Notes: generated from the letters alone by a model not told the origin. Shown: positions 40,502 to 51,424, counted from the first letter of the stretch. The stretch: DNA of 64,000 bases from Pectinophora gossypiella (GCF_024362695.1 NC_065424.1:11077840-11141839); one strand, 5' to 3'. Numbers and translations: made by a program.

Positions 40502-40858
40502 CACACATACATAAACTCGCCTATTTCCCACCGGGGTAAGCAGAGACTATAGAATTCCATTTGCTTCGATCCTTACACACTTATTTTGCTTCCTCCACAT
40601 TCATCAATCGCTTCATACACGCACGCCGGTTCAGAGTAGATCGTATTGAACCTTTTCTAGGGACATCTCCAATTTGGTCATCGTAAGTCCTTCTCGGTCT
40701 TCCTCTGCCAGCCCTACCATCAACTTTCGCTTTATATACCGCTTATGCAATTCTATTATCCTTCATCCGCTCTACGTGTCCAAACCAACCTAACATTTCC
40801 TTCTCAACCTTAGTCACTATATCGTCTTTTACACCACATCTCTGTCTTATCACACTGC
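40502..40858 (-). mobile_element. RTE-like LINE, 5'-truncated, 9-bp TSD
   Basis: Flanked by TGGAAACTA at 40493-40501 and 40859-40867. Reversed sequence encodes the same C-terminal RT region as 34839-35252 (CQDRSKWNS, GRPRRTYDDQIG), with frame damage. A short CATACATAAAC tail is at the left. Confidence 0.9.
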
Positions 40859-41024
40859 TGGAAACTAGCCTTTTAACAACCATCCCGCATCTAGACAGAC
40901 AGTCATGAAGTATTCTGAGGTTAAGTGAAACTATTTATCTTGCTGATAAATACCAGGATAGCCGATCAATTTATCTTAATCTACCTGTCTCTGCGGTGCG
41001 AATGTTCGATAAGCTGCAAAAGTC

Positions 41025-41220
41025 CAATCAATTTCTTGCAAAATAATAAATCAACTGGTTGCACTTAAGACCTCCTGGTTACGTCGTTTCTGTAATAGAC
41101 CAAAAACACCTACAAACACATAAATTTTTTAATTATGTCAACTAATGGTTCATAACTTCAGAACTGTTTACAAATAATTCGCTGGGCTCAGTGACTGAAC
41201 TTTTGCTCTTAGAATAGAAT
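41025..41220. repeat. RPT-S arm
   Basis: CTTGCAAAATAATAAATCAA, GGTTGCACTTAAG and TTCGCTGGGCTCAGTGACTG; present inverted at 48065-48275, 7 kb away. Confidence 0.65.
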
Positions 41221-41620
41221 AGAATATAATAGAAATAGTTTATTATAAAAGGGCGCCACACACAAAAAAAGAAAAACAACATCATATCAAATTTTCACTA
41301 AACAATAAAAATAATAAGAACTATAAATAAAATTAAGAATTAATTATTAAATTAATTATTTAATAATTTATTCATTGATTTTTTTATTAATAAATTAATA
41401 TTAATTAATTTCCATAAAAAAGCAAGACGGATGTTTGTCGAAATGATCATAAGGTGATTGTGGACGTCCTGAGATAAAAGGGCCTCACTCGGCACAGGTC
41501 GCGGCGTGTACCACGACGCTGATATTGTGGACCCTGTTGGGTGAGGCACGAACTTCGTGTTCCATAAATATGCGTTAATATTTGTACATAGATTAAATAT
41601 TACCAAATTACTTAAAATAT
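41217..41620 (-). mobile_element. LINE 3' end, (ATAGA)n tail
   Basis: AGAATAGAATATAATAG tail; AAAGGGCCTCACTCGGCACA and GAGGCACGAACTTCGTGTTC recur at 59280-59460 and, reversed, at 48700-48780. Confidence 0.6.
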
Positions 41621-42240
41621 AATTTAGGTGTACATAAAAAAATATTATCACAAAAACGTATTAAAAATAAATACTTTACTTACTATGTTTATTTGAAAAA
41701 GCAACCTGTGACTTCATGGAAAATCGTGACAAAATTTCGCACTTATTATTACATTTTTCTTTATTAAAATCCATAAATGAGTTAAATAGAAAAAAGAAAA
41801 CGTTTTTCGACAGTTTCAGATCTTTCTTTATTTATTAATCAGAATTTTATAATTTATATTTGACCTAGGAAGTGTTAGAAATTCAATATAAACAACATTT
41901 TACATAATGTAATTTAATTACCGAGTTACTAATAATTCATCTTGAGTGCAATTTTCACTGACACAGTTGGCACGAACATCGTGTTCCATAAACATGTATT
42001 GTGTTAATGTTGTACATACATTTTCTTCGATTGTACCTAATAGCTGCGATAAGTTTGTTTGCCGGATTGAGGATATTTAATGTAACGCGTACATATAAGC
42101 AGCACGGGAAGATTCCCGGGCTAGTCGAAAAAATTCTGGCAGTGATTGCGTCCTTTCTAACATGATCGACTGATCTCCTGTTACCATACGGTACAACTCC
42201 TTTTTATCAATTTTTTCAATTCCAACGACTATTCCAACGA
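41621..42240. other. AT-rich region with RPT-R part
   Basis: 41660-41830 resembles RPT-R (GTGACTTCATGG, CGCACTTATTATTACATT). The remainder, including CACGAACATCGTGTTCC near 41968, shows nothing else firm. Confidence 0.4.
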
Positions 42241-42395
42241 GGGGTCTATCTGAATGAACAATAACCTGTATCCTAATAAACGACCAGTATAAATAGACCT
42301 CTGCTTTTCATTTCGATGGTGTCACGACCATCCAGAGAATTATGCACAGTCAAGTGCCTCCTATCGTGAAAATTAACTAGTACTGCAGTTATGAA
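42241..42395 (+). repeat. Duplicated segment, copy 1
   Basis: GGGGTCTATCTGAATGAACA to ACTGCAGTTATGAA; the same segment precedes another SINE-D at 45635-45804. Confidence 0.8.
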
Positions 42396-42742
42396 CACCC
42401 ATGGTAGCCCAGTTGGTAGAAAGCTTGCGTCTCACTTTGAGGTCGCAGGTCCGAATTCAGCACAGGCTTGACGAATTTGTTTTTGAATTCATGTTTGGAT
42501 TATTAATGATTATCACGTGCTTAGCGGTGAAGGAAAACATAGATATATTTAACATCGCGAGGAAACCCACATTCCCAAGAAATGCATTTTCGGAGGTATG
42601 TGACATAACCTGCATTGAGCTGGTTTTCCCTTCGCGGGTTGGAAGTTCAGACAGGCAGTCGCTTCTGTAAAAAACCGAACCTGCAAATCTTCTGGTTAGG
42701 TAAGTGGTCCCTGTGAAAAACGGGATGATGCTAGGGAGATGA
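42396..42742 (+). mobile_element. SINE-D, full length
   Basis: Head CATGGTAGCCCAGTTGG to GGGATGATGCTAGGGAGATG. It has ACTGCAGTTATGAA on the left but no copy of it on the right. Confidence 0.9.
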
Positions 42743-42985
42743 CTTAATATTTACCACAAATGGCATTAACTACTTGGCTGAGGGCTTTCCTCCGGTACAA
42801 AATTCAAAACAATAGACCTGAGGATGCACAGAAGGGCTCTGAGAGGATTATATTTGAAGTAATTAATCAACCCTAGTGGATCAATAGCGATAAGCGCTGA
42901 AAGGCATATCGCGGTCCTGAAGTGTTTGTCGTGTCTGATTGGCCGCCTATAGAGGAGACCCGAGTACGTACTCTAACCTAACCTA
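42743..42985 (-). mobile_element. SINE-I copy
   Basis: Reversed: CCACAAATGGCATTAACTAC, TTTGAAGTAATTAATCAACC, TGATTGGCCGCCTATAGAGG. Confidence 0.6.
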
Positions 42986-42991
42986 ACCACA

Positions 42992-43195
42992 GGGCTACTC
43001 TAGCCATAGGACTACTCTAGCCATAGGACTACTTTAGCCATAGGGCTACTCTAGCCACAGGGCTACTCTAGCCACAGGGCCACTCTAGCCATAGGGCCAC
43101 TCTAGCCATAGGGCCACTCTAGCCATAGGGCCACTCTAGCCATAGGGCCACTCTAGCCATAGGGCCACTCTAGCCATAGGGCCACTCTAGCCATA
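42992..43195. repeat. 17-bp minisatellite, 12 units
   Basis: Unit GGGCCACTCTAGCCATA repeats exactly every 17 bp. The last seven units (from 43077) are identical; the first five are variants (GGACTACT, GGGCTACT). Confidence 0.97.
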
Positions 43196-43474
43196 GGCCA
43201 GAGTAGGTACTCGGTCGAAAGGATTGTATATTACCTACATCATGTGAGCAACAGACTTTAATAATTTCTAAATGTACTTATAAAAACTCTGAAGAATGTA
43301 AATAAAATTCGAAGAAAAAATATGCCCGAAGACCAACCGAAGTCCATCGAACATGTCGCACTTAACACAAGTTTTGCGTTCCGAAGGTCGTCCGCCTGAA
43401 ATCGCGTCGAAACTTCTGGATGGCCCTTTAACTTAGACCCATTTCAACCACACACGAGCTACGTTCATATGCGG

Positions 43475-43735
43475 TTGTCATCTCCCTAGTGTTATCCCGC
43501 GTATTTCCACGGGGTCCGCTTACGTAACCTGTAAATTTGACAGGTCCGGTTTTTACAGAAGGAAAAACCAGCCCAACAAGTTAGGTAACATCCAAAACGC
43601 ATTTTTCGGGAATGTGGCGTTTTCGTTCACCGCTGAGAACGTGATCATCATTTTATTATCCAAACATGAATTCGAAATCAAATGCGAAAATCAAGCGTCA
43701 AGCGTTTTTCTAACTGAACAACCAAGGCCTCGGTT
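43475..43735 (-). mobile_element. SINE-D, nearly complete
   Basis: Reversed from the 3' end (TCATCTCCCTAGTGTTATCC) to the damaged head near 43730. Confidence 0.85.
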
Positions 43736-43984
43736 GTGGACATAACATTATTCAAATAGTTGGGTAGGGTCTGCACTACGTAAAGTCTTGAGAGGAAACA
43801 GTTTTATCGGCTTGGTTTTATATTTTAGCTAAATACTGATGTATGCCCGGAAAGATAAAAAGATGAAAGCGTTCTTTGCGTTTTATTCGATCCCAGTCTA
43901 CGTATAAACACGGCATTACGTATGTATTCTCAAGAGGGCAGACAGAAGTGTATACTACACATAATCTCCTAACCAGCTATGTTT

Positions 43985-44128
43985 AAGGCGATTCTCACGC
44001 TGCCCCGCATAATGCTGCATGTTGCGTGCGCACCTACGCGCATATCCGCATCATCGTGCGGGTTTTTTACGCACTCACGCGCGTAGGGGCGTTTTGTAGA
44101 TTAACGCACGGCGGCTCTCATTTCATTC
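43985..44128 (+). repeat. RPT-L, CpG-dense repeat
   Basis: GCGATTCTCACGC start, TTACGCACTCACGCGCGTAG, GATTAACGCACGGCGGCTC. Reverse complement of part of 10290-10625. Confidence 0.65.
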
Positions 44129-44129
44129 A

Positions 44130-44221
44130 AAGCCAAGTGCGAAGTGGAAGAGAAGAACGAAGAAGGCAGACCCCACCATCACATGGGAATAATAAATGCC
44201 ACGGAGAGAGAGAGAGAGAGA
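44130..44221 (+). mobile_element. Probable LINE C-terminal relic
   Basis: Reads AKWKRRTKKADPTITWE and stops, resembling LINE RT termini (KWRRKT--ADP). Ends in GAGAGAGAGAGAGA. Confidence 0.45.
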
Positions 44222-44610
44222 TGACAAGTGGTTTAGAAGTTAGGTGGTAACAGACAAACCGCGGACACTTCATATAAACTACCTCGTTCTACACAGACAC
44301 TACACATTGACGTTATCGTACACGCGCGTCTGTGTGTGTGACGTCTGGCGCCATACGAAAGTTGTTGCAAACTTTTCGCAGATTTTATAATCTTTTTAAG
44401 TACATGTTTTTTTATATTTCTTCTTTTTTGACAACGTTTTGTATCTTGGTTTTGTTTCTTGCTTACGTCTTGTTCTTGTTGGTGAAAATACATTAAATAA
44501 CTCTCTCATAAGCTAAGTATTTGTTATTCATTCATATAGTAATACAGTCCACATCATATACATCAGCTACCATTGTAGATGACACGAGTCTAAACTATAT
44601 TCAAGGGGGG
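44222..44610. other. No recognised feature
   Basis: T-rich stretch near 44395-44430; no ORF or repeat match. Confidence 0.4.
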
Positions 44611-44690
44611 GTGAGGTAAACATAGCTCTGACGCTGGTGGGGAGCGGAGAGTTGCCGTTCTATACGTGGTATTATACCTTATTTTATGTA
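44611..44690 (-). repeat. RPT-M fragment
   Basis: TGAGGTAAACATAGCTCTGA, GGGGAGCGGAGAGTTGCCG, TCTATACGTGGTATTAT. Confidence 0.65.
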
Positions 44691-44921
44691 AGAGACGTGC
44701 ATATCAAACACATAACTCTCCTTTTTGCTTCGCCGCAGTCGGGTATAAAGATTCTTGTCTATCATTGCCGTTTCGAATACGTGTCTGTCCATTAAAAGAT
44801 ATAAATATCCACTTTAGTCCTGACCTTTTCGCTTCTCTTTCGACTATTGTTATTTGGGTGAATAACTGAAAGCGTTTCTTCAGCGACGTACTAGTAGTGT
44901 TGGCTATAAATAAAGGCTTCA

Positions 44922-45245
44922 TAGAATAGAATAGAATAGAATAGAAATAATTTATTTTAGATATAAGTAGGTATTGGTACACAGTAGGAGTGAACATAGT
45001 AATTAAAAACTTATTTCTAAAAAGGGACGGCAGCTCAGCAATTTGTGACATTCCGACATTGAGGGAGTGCCACAACGCTGATTTTCAGCTGTGCCCCAAA
45101 AACACTAAAAAATATAAATGCTTAAATCTAGATAATAATCAAAACAAATTAAAATTAATGATTAGAGCATTAGATTCGATCAACAAAAATGTAGAACGAA
45201 GCTGTCCTAACCTACTTTTTTTAAAGCGAGTTATTGTAGATTAGG
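44922..45245 (-). mobile_element. LINE 3' end, (ATAGA)n tail
   Basis: AGAATAGAATAGAATAGAAA tail, then the same UTR as 35500-35720. Continues to about 45245 with AT-rich sequence. Confidence 0.6.
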
Positions 45246-45270
45246 CTAGTTACCAACTAGTCAAATCATA

Positions 45271-45480
45271 ATTAAAACAGATAATAACGGGTTCTTACCG
45301 AGTTTAAAGCACGGATATGAGACTCCCGATATTTCGACACTGTTGCAAGTGCCATGATCACGGGATGACTGATGAGATTGGAGTGGAGTAGGTGGATCCA
45401 TATTTTTTTTACGAGCAGACATATCTGTCACATCTATCTTTGCCGCTTGTTTATGTATTTGATATCGGATCGATCTGAAC
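45271..45480 (+). repeat. FOLD-H, single arm with extra tail
   Basis: AATAACGGGTTCTTACCGAG to GATCACGGGATGACTGATG, then GTAGGTGGATCCATA and CTTTGCCGCTTGTTTATG. The latter is found reversed at 51125-51220. Confidence 0.65.
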
Positions 45481-45634
45481 TCGCACCAAACTCACTTCAA
45501 TATCAACGGTAGAACTAAAGTCCATTAGGAGTATAAATAATGTAGGAAAATAGTCGACTTTAGGACAATAAGCCTTTGGATATTCAACAGGCCGACTTAA
45601 ATGTCAAATCATGTTCGCTAGAGTATTTCAGCCA

Positions 45635-45804
45635 GGGGTCTATCTGAATGAACAAAAACCCTAGCCTAATAAACGACCAGTATAAATAGACCTCTGCTTT
45701 TCATTTCGATGGTAGTTAAGTGTCACGACCGTCCAGAGAAATTATTAACAGTCAAGTGCCTTATATGGCTGGTCGTTAAAATTAACTAGTACTGCAGTTA
45801 TGAA
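45635..45804 (+). repeat. Duplicated segment, copy 2
   Basis: Same order as 42241-42395, with ACTGCAGTTATGAA (45791-45804) directly before SINE-D and again after it (46437-46450). Confidence 0.8.
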
Positions 45805-46436
45805 CACCCGTGGTAGCCCAGTTGGAATAACGCTTGACTCTCACTTTGAGGACGTTGGTTCGAATCTTATCACAGGCCTAAACCAATGATTTTCAATTAA
45901 GTTAAAAGACTGGCTTGTGGAGAAATGCTTTTACAGCGTCAAAGAATATTTAGACTGTAAATTTTGATGTTTAATTTAGATTTTGATTTTTTGATTTTGG
46001 TGTTTTGTTATTTTAGTTTTAATATTTTATGAATATGGGTAGCTTAAGGTATTTTATTAATTGTTATTTATTATATAGGCAGAAATTAACGTAATGTAAC
46101 TTGTACCGTCCGTTCTTTCACTGTGTATGCTTGAAAAAGTAGAATTTGGTGATACCTACTATTTTTATGCACTGTAATCTGCAATGTACCTAACCTGAAT
46201 TCATGCAATAAACGTTTATTATTATTATGTTTGAAAAACATCCTGAGGAAACCCACATACCCGAGACTTGTTTCTCAGTGTCGGAGGTCTGTGACCTAAC
46301 CTGCATTGGGCTGGGTTTCTCTTCATATTGGAAGGTCAGACAAGCAGTCGCTTCTGTAAAAAGTCGGACCTGTCAAACCTTCAAGCTAGGTAAGCGGACT
46401 CTGGGAAAACCAGGATAACGGTAAGCGATGATGATG
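45805..46436 (+). mobile_element. SINE-D with LINE insertion and 14-bp TSD
   Basis: SINE-D is split at 45898 and resumes near 46228. The whole unit is flanked by ACTGCAGTTATGAA, so the SINE-D insertion site is certain. Confidence 0.85.
45899..46227 (+). mobile_element. CR1/Jockey-like LINE 3' end
   Basis: 45899-45967 encodes KLKDWLVEKCFYSVKEYLDC and stops. I recognise L-K-WL--K-FYS--E(Y/F)L as a typical RT C-terminus. UTR and (ATT)n tail follow. Confidence 0.75.
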
Positions 46437-46649
46437 ACTGCAGTTATGAAGCGAAGTGATATTTGAAGTGGTTTTCTATTATCTGGGGGCACGGGAGTGC
46501 CCCGGCCAAGACGAGCAATTTGTCAAACGAAGTCTATGCATTGAATAATCAAAAATACTGCGCATAGAAGGGTCACTCTACGCACCGTAACAATACGAGT
46601 TTGGTTCTTAATATAATACAGAAGATATAGGTATTTCTTTTTTACAGAC

Positions 46650-46891
46650 GTTTTAATTTTCAAATCAAATCATTTATTCACATAGGATTCGTAGTTTTGT
46701 CAACAGTTGGTAGGTTTTATGTTCTAACTACCTATCACATGATCCGCTAGGTATAAGCATGCGAAAATTTAAAAAGTACGTAGGTACTTATTTTAATTAA
46801 ATATATTTTTTAAATTAAATGCATATTATTGCTATACAGAAAATTAATCGTTTTAGTAACAGCTACTTCAAACCACTACAATTCCTATTTC

Positions 46892-46897
<6 letters not shown>
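46650..46897 (-). mobile_element. Possible LINE tail remnant
   Basis: TTTTCAAATCAAATCATTTATTC resembles a reversed (GATTT)n tail. Little else is readable. Confidence 0.35.
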
Positions 46898-46924
<27 letters not shown>

Positions 46925-47700
46925 GCTTTATTTCAGAAAACATTCCATACATACAAAATACAACACAATTAAAATATAATAATAAAATTTACAAAAATAA
47001 CAACACCTGACAATAATAACAATACTTACTTAAATAACTATCATAGTATACCACTACTTTTTCCCCACAGAGAGCAATGTCCAGAATCGCATGATGTGAG
47101 AGTCGAAACTTGTCGCAATACTTCTAATGATGGTGTTAGAACTGGACATTACTCTCTGCATGAGAGAAGCAACACGTTTCCTTAACACAGCTGCAAAACC
47201 ATCTGTGCGCCAGAAACAGAACATCCCAGAGGCACTACAATATCTAGGCAACCGAAACATTGCTCTAAATACATCGTTATATTGGACACGCAGGACACTG
47301 TGCGATTGCTTGGTATAGTTGGTCCAGAGACCGCACGTGTATAAAGTCTGACAGTAGGCCTTGAACAAGGTGACTTTGACTTGGTCAGAACATCGTGCGA
47401 ATCTCCGGGCCAACATATTACCTCGCATTGCCAATGCCCTGCGTTCCCTTTCAATATCATCATTATCATTCAAGTGCTCATTAACAATATGCCCAAGATA
47501 ACGAAACTTATTAACACGTTCAATCTGAGTCCCATTTAATAGAACATCAGGGACAAAATCAGGGCCATTTTTATATTTAAAAACCATTAGCACAGATTTT
47601 TTACTATTATAAACTAATCCGTGAGATTGGACATAACTTTCACAAATGTCAATAAGCTTCCTCAGGCCTCTTATTGATGGGCTGAGCAAAACCATATCGT
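46898..47700 (-). mobile_element. 5'-truncated LINE with (ATT)n tail
   Basis: (AAT)n at 46898-46922 marks the reversed 3' tail. A C-terminal RT frame covers 47054-47695 and the truncation lies near 47700. Confidence 0.8.
47054..47695 (-). pseudogene. LINE RT fragment (palm end and thumb)
   Basis: 213 codons without a stop. It begins at MVLLSPSIRGLRKLIDICE, just after the catalytic (Y/F)ADD box, whose place is taken by FND in the remaining upstream codons. KFRYLGHIVNE, then ERERRALAMRGNMLARRFA, LFKAYCQTLYTCGLW and a stop after LSVGKK match the pattern of LINE ORF2 C-terminal regions used in many invertebrates. The open frame suggests a young copy, but without polymerase core or endonuclease it cannot be active. 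Confidence 0.85.
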
Positions 47701-47849
47701 TAAATTCTAGGACTGACCTCTAGTCGACCTTTGTGGTCTAATGCCTAGATATCTAGACCACCTAACCATGATATACTGTTGCTAGATAGTTAGAATATTG
47801 ATTGTTGTCTTTGAAAATTTATCAATACTAGCAATTGGGAAAACCTTAT

Positions 47850-47984
47850 CCCGTTGGTCCCGGCTATTAGCCGTAAAAACACCTCCACCAACCCGCATTG
47901 GAGCAGCGTGGTGGAGTATGCTCCATACCCCCTCCGGTTGATTGAGGGGAGGCCTGTGCCCAGCAGTGGGAGGTATATAAGCAA
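47850..47984 (+). mobile_element. SINE-C 3' half
   Basis: From CCGTTGGTCCCGGCTATTAG to GCCCAGCAGTGGGAGGTATA. Confidence 0.85.
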
Positions 47985-48064
47985 TAATATAATTGGGAAA
48001 AGCCAAAAAGAATAATGATATACTTATTAAGTGATTTTTTTTAACAAATATCAAATCAAACTTA

Positions 48065-48275
48065 CAATCAAAGAGAAAAGTTCAATCACTGAGCCCAGCG
48101 AATTATTTATAAACAGTGGTGAAATTATGAACCATTAGTTGTCATAATCATAAAATTTAGGTTTTTGTAGGTGCTTTTAGTCTATTACAGAAACGACATG
48201 TAACCAAAAGATCTTAAGATCTTTTTTTGCACTTAAGTGCAACCAATTAATTTATTACTTCGCAAGAAAACGATT
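48065..48275. repeat. RPT-S arm, inverted to 41025-41220
   Basis: CAATCACTGAGCCCAGCGAA, ATGAACCATTAGTTG and CTTAAGTGCAACCAATT. Confidence 0.65.
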
Positions 48276-48699
48276 GAACTTTTGCACCTTATAGTACTTT
48301 ATTGCACACAAATTAAAAATACAAATATCACATATCTTTAATAAATTTAGTAACAGTACAAATATCTTTTTGTTTAATAAAATAGTAAATAAAATAGTCA
48401 CATGAACCATAGTCATAGTTAAAGTTTATTATGTAAATGTTTTGTGAATTTGTGTGCAATTAGGTATTTTATTATTATAACTATTTATCAACATTTCCAG
48501 CTTTGTCACTTTTACAATTTACGTTAATTTGTGTTTGTTTAATGTGTGTTTTTTTATGTTTGTGTTATTTGTGTTTGCGTGTGTTAACCGAGATAATGAG
48601 TCTTATTGAACACACGTGTTAGAAACACACGTAAATACATTATACATTTCCAACGAATGGATTTATCGGAACTGAAAATTAACTAGGAATAAGCGACCT
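48276..48699. other. AT-rich spacer
   Basis: GTGTTTGTGTGTT-like runs near 48530-48590; no firm match. Confidence 0.4.
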
Positions 48700-48948
48700 A
48701 GAAACTGGGTCCACAGAATACCAGCGTCGTGGCTCACGCCGCGGCTTATGCTGAGTGAGGCCCTTTTATAAAGGACACCACCACCATCGTTGACCAGTCC
48801 ATACACTCAATTATTTGTATTTCTCGTGTAAGTTGTTTTTATTATGTGTTTTAATTGTAAGTTATGTGTTTTATAGTATATATTTGTAATTTGTTTTATA
48901 TTTGTTACTGTGGTGTCCCTTTATAATAAACGTTCCTTTCTTTCTTTC
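48700..48948 (+). mobile_element. LINE 3' end, (CTTT)n tail
   Basis: GTGAGGCCCTTTTATAAAGG then AATAAACGTTCC and TTTCTTTCTTTC. Sense-strand relative of 41217-41620. Confidence 0.6.
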
Positions 48949-49044
48949 AAACTATAGAGTTATCGGGAGGTGAAAATTTAGAGGATAATTGACAATATAC
49001 CTACACTAGATTATTGTTCGAGCCACTTGCTTTATCATTTAGAT

Positions 49045-49235
49045 ATATTTCGGTTAATAAGCCTAGCTACCCAAGGGAAACACACCAAAAAGACTTTATT
49101 AATTTAAAAACTTTTTACTCTCGCTTAAATGAACCCCGAACGGTATTGACTTTTGTTCGTGATTTTTGTTTTTTAAATAAATAAAGTCTTTTTGGTGTGT
49201 TTCCCTTGGGTAGCTAGACTTATTAACCGAAATAT
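49045..49235. mobile_element. MITE with 55-bp inverted ends
   Basis: ATATTTCGGTTAATAAGCCT, CTACCCAAGGGAAACACACC and AAAAAGACTTTA at the left are repeated inverted at 49181-49235. Interior about 80 bp. Confidence 0.85.
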
Positions 49236-49242
49236 AAAAGAT

Positions 49243-49655
49243 AGAGGCTTTTTGGCGGGAGGCGGGAACGGGACAGTTGCTTTCTTCATTGAATAATCTA
49301 AATAATTAATACGAAGTGGTGTTTTGTGGTTAATGATCGCATTAAGTTAGTCGGAAGACATTCGCGAGTGTTATTATATTGGAGTATTCAATAAACAAAG
49401 TGTATCTGCCTATTTTCGCTTCGTGTCAGGAAGCCGCTTCATAACTCAAAAGTTTATGCGGACTTTTGAGTTAATTCGTTTGGGGTTCGGAGTAGGAGTC
49501 TACTCCGAGGGTGGGGGCTTAGGTTTCATCATCATCACCTTTCATCATTTCATTAATCATCAAGAAAAAAAAATACGTAAGACATGGCTGTATGGGCATA
49601 GTTCCCTTTGCCTTACCCTTCGGGGAAAACCAAACCAAAAAAAAAAAAAAAAAAG
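49243..49655 (+). repeat. RPT-E copy, poly(A) end
   Basis: Same order as 16243-16640; ends in an A19-type run. Confidence 0.75.
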
Positions 49656-49697
49656 ATAGATCAAACAATTGTTGTTTAACAAGTAAATGAAGTAATA

Positions 49698-49752
49698 CAT
49701 ATATAACTAGCCTATATACGTCCCACTGTTGGGCACAGGCTTCCCCTCTGTA
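49698..49752 (-). mobile_element. SINE-C tail fragment
   Basis: CCTATATACGTCCCACTGTT and GGGCACAGGCTTCCCCTC. Confidence 0.75.
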
Positions 49753-49768
49753 GAGTACACCTTTTGTA

Positions 49769-49908
49769 CGGTCACGAGCATTAATATATACACTTTGGTA
49801 CCAGGTCACATTAACCTTTTTGACAAATTGAACTGTAAATCTCACTAAATGTCAAATATGTCAGTGCGACAGAGTCCTAAAGTGGGTATATTATATTGCT
49901 CATGACTG
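49769..49908. mobile_element. MITE-G, intact
   Basis: 140 bp between TA dinucleotides; CGGTCACGAGCATT start and TTGCTCATGACTG end. Confidence 0.8.
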
Positions 49909-50029
49909 TACACTGCCATGATTTGGCTCGCCAACACACCACCACTCTGTACAGACAGACCATTGCATTGACTATTTGTCTTGCTCTGTATTTAGATGAC
50001 GTATGCGCCCGAGACAAGGATAGCAATAT

Positions 50030-50200
50030 CAATTCAAATTCAAATTCAAAATATCTTTATTCAATAGGTAACATAGTTACACTTTGAATCGTAAATTTTT
50101 ACATAACGAACGTCTCATCCGCCTAAAACTACTGCAGCTTCTCACAACCTGGGAAAAGAAGCTGCAAGAAAATCCTCGGCACAGGGCCCTAGACGTTCTT
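50030..50200 (-). mobile_element. LINE 3' end, (AAATTC)n tail
   Basis: AATTCAAATTCAAATTCAAA, ATCTTTATTCAATAGG, AACGAACGTCTCATCCGCC; longer copy of 17945-18055. Confidence 0.7.
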
Positions 50201-50269
50201 TTAAAAAAAAACATAAAATATTGTTATACAATTGAGTAATTTAGCTGCCTAATATCAATACACTACACC

Positions 50270-50326
50270 CTCAATCAACCGGAGGGGGATGGGGCATACT
50301 CCACCACACTTCTCCGTTGCGGGTTC
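50270..50326 (-). mobile_element. SINE-C fragment
   Basis: CCTCAATCAACCGGAGGGGG and GGGCATACTCCACCAC. Confidence 0.7.
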
Positions 50327-50479
50327 AATCAAATATTAGGTAAGTATGTTAAAATCAGAAAATGTTTCCTTCGCAAACAATGTCTTCTTATTTAATTACT
50401 AAACGATGGGAAAAAAAAACAAAAGCAAATTTACGAAAATCTCAATATACCTACAGGTTGTTAGTCACTCACGACCGCG

Positions 50480-50700
50480 AATAGGGCAGTTTCCAACTAG
50501 TCAAATCAGTTACTTTTTACTAAACGTCTGAACACGAAATCACTATGGAATTTGAATGAAAAAGCACACTGTGACGTCATAGAAAAAATGACAAAATGGC
50601 GCACTTATTATTACATTCTTCATTATTGAGTTAATGAGTTAAATAGAAAAAGGGAAAGGTTTTTTGTCTTCTTTAGATCTGTCTTTATTTCATCGATTTT
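50480..50700 (+). repeat. RPT-R copy
   Basis: TTTCCAACTAGTCAAATCAG, CACTGTGACGTCATAGAAAA and TTAGATCTGTCTTTATTT. Confidence 0.55.
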
Positions 50701-50850
50701 AAAAGCCAGGCTTTTGCCGGTGTAGCGTTCTCCAAGCTACTTTTTTTAAGGAAAAATAGGGCAGTGGTTTCCCTTTTGCTTCCCGCCCCGCAGTACTCTG
50801 TCTGACGCGAGTAGGATGGCACCCAGAGTAGTTTATTTCAAAGCCGTCTT
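50701..50850 (+). repeat. RPT-N fragment
   Basis: GTGTAGCGTTCTCCAAGC, CCGCAGTACTCTGTCTGACG and CCCAGAGTAGTTTATTTCA. Confidence 0.65.
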
Positions 50851-50869
50851 TTCATAACTTATCTTTGAC

Positions 50870-51120
50870 CTTTAAAACTACCCAGTACTGAAGTCGGATG
50901 ATTCAGCTCCAAGTAAATCAGATGGAATTTTCCGTCGCAAAATGCATGATTTTAAAATTATTTTCAATTGAATGACTCAGAATTATGAGGTGAAACATTC
51001 CGTTCAGTATTCTTTACAATGTCACTTACACCCCGTACAAGTACGTACGGGTATTAGTGACACTGTAACGAAAACTTTGGGGATTATGCAGACCATGATT
51101 GGAGTTGATATCAAGTGGAA
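50870..51120. mobile_element. MITE-F, rearranged
   Basis: GGATGATTCAGCTCC, ATTTTCCGTCGCAAAATGC, then GTATTAGTGACACTGTAACG and GAGTTGATATCAAGTGG. Confidence 0.6.
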
Positions 51121-51124
51121 TTAC

Positions 51125-51220
51125 TATAATTCCGAACATTCCGATATCAAAAACATAAACAAGCGGCAAAGAAAGAGGGTAGACAGATATGTCTGCCCGC
51201 AGAAAATTATGGATCTACCT
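51125..51220 (-). repeat. FOLD-H tail fragment
   Basis: Reverse complement of 45385-45480 (ATAAACAAGCGGCAAAG, GACAGATATGTCTGC, TGGATCTACCTACTC). Confidence 0.6.
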
Positions 51221-51424
51221 ACTCTGATTGTCTGAAAAAGTAAGATGATTCCGTGCTTCGGAGGGCACGTTAAGCCGTTGGTCGCTATTAGCCCTAAAAA
51301 CACTTCCACCAACCCGCATTGGAGCAGCGTGGTGGAGTATGCTCCATACCCCCTCCGGTTGATTGAGGGGAGGCCTGTGCCCAGCAGTGGGACGTATATA
51401 GGCTGTTTATGCTATGTTATGTAT
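51221..51424 (+). mobile_element. SINE-C, headless
   Basis: From TGATTGTCTGAAAAAGTAAG through the core (GTGCTTCGGAGGGCACGT) to GACGTATATAGGCTG and TATGTTATG. Confidence 0.85.

Noticed and set aside
42975..42990. Telomeric (CCTAA)n array
   Set aside because: Only two to three units; too short to be a telomere or telomere relic.
44704..45075. 123-codon minus-strand frame
   Set aside because: Lies across a LINE 3' UTR repeated at 35459-35720 and across RPT-M; no RT motif, so probably chance.
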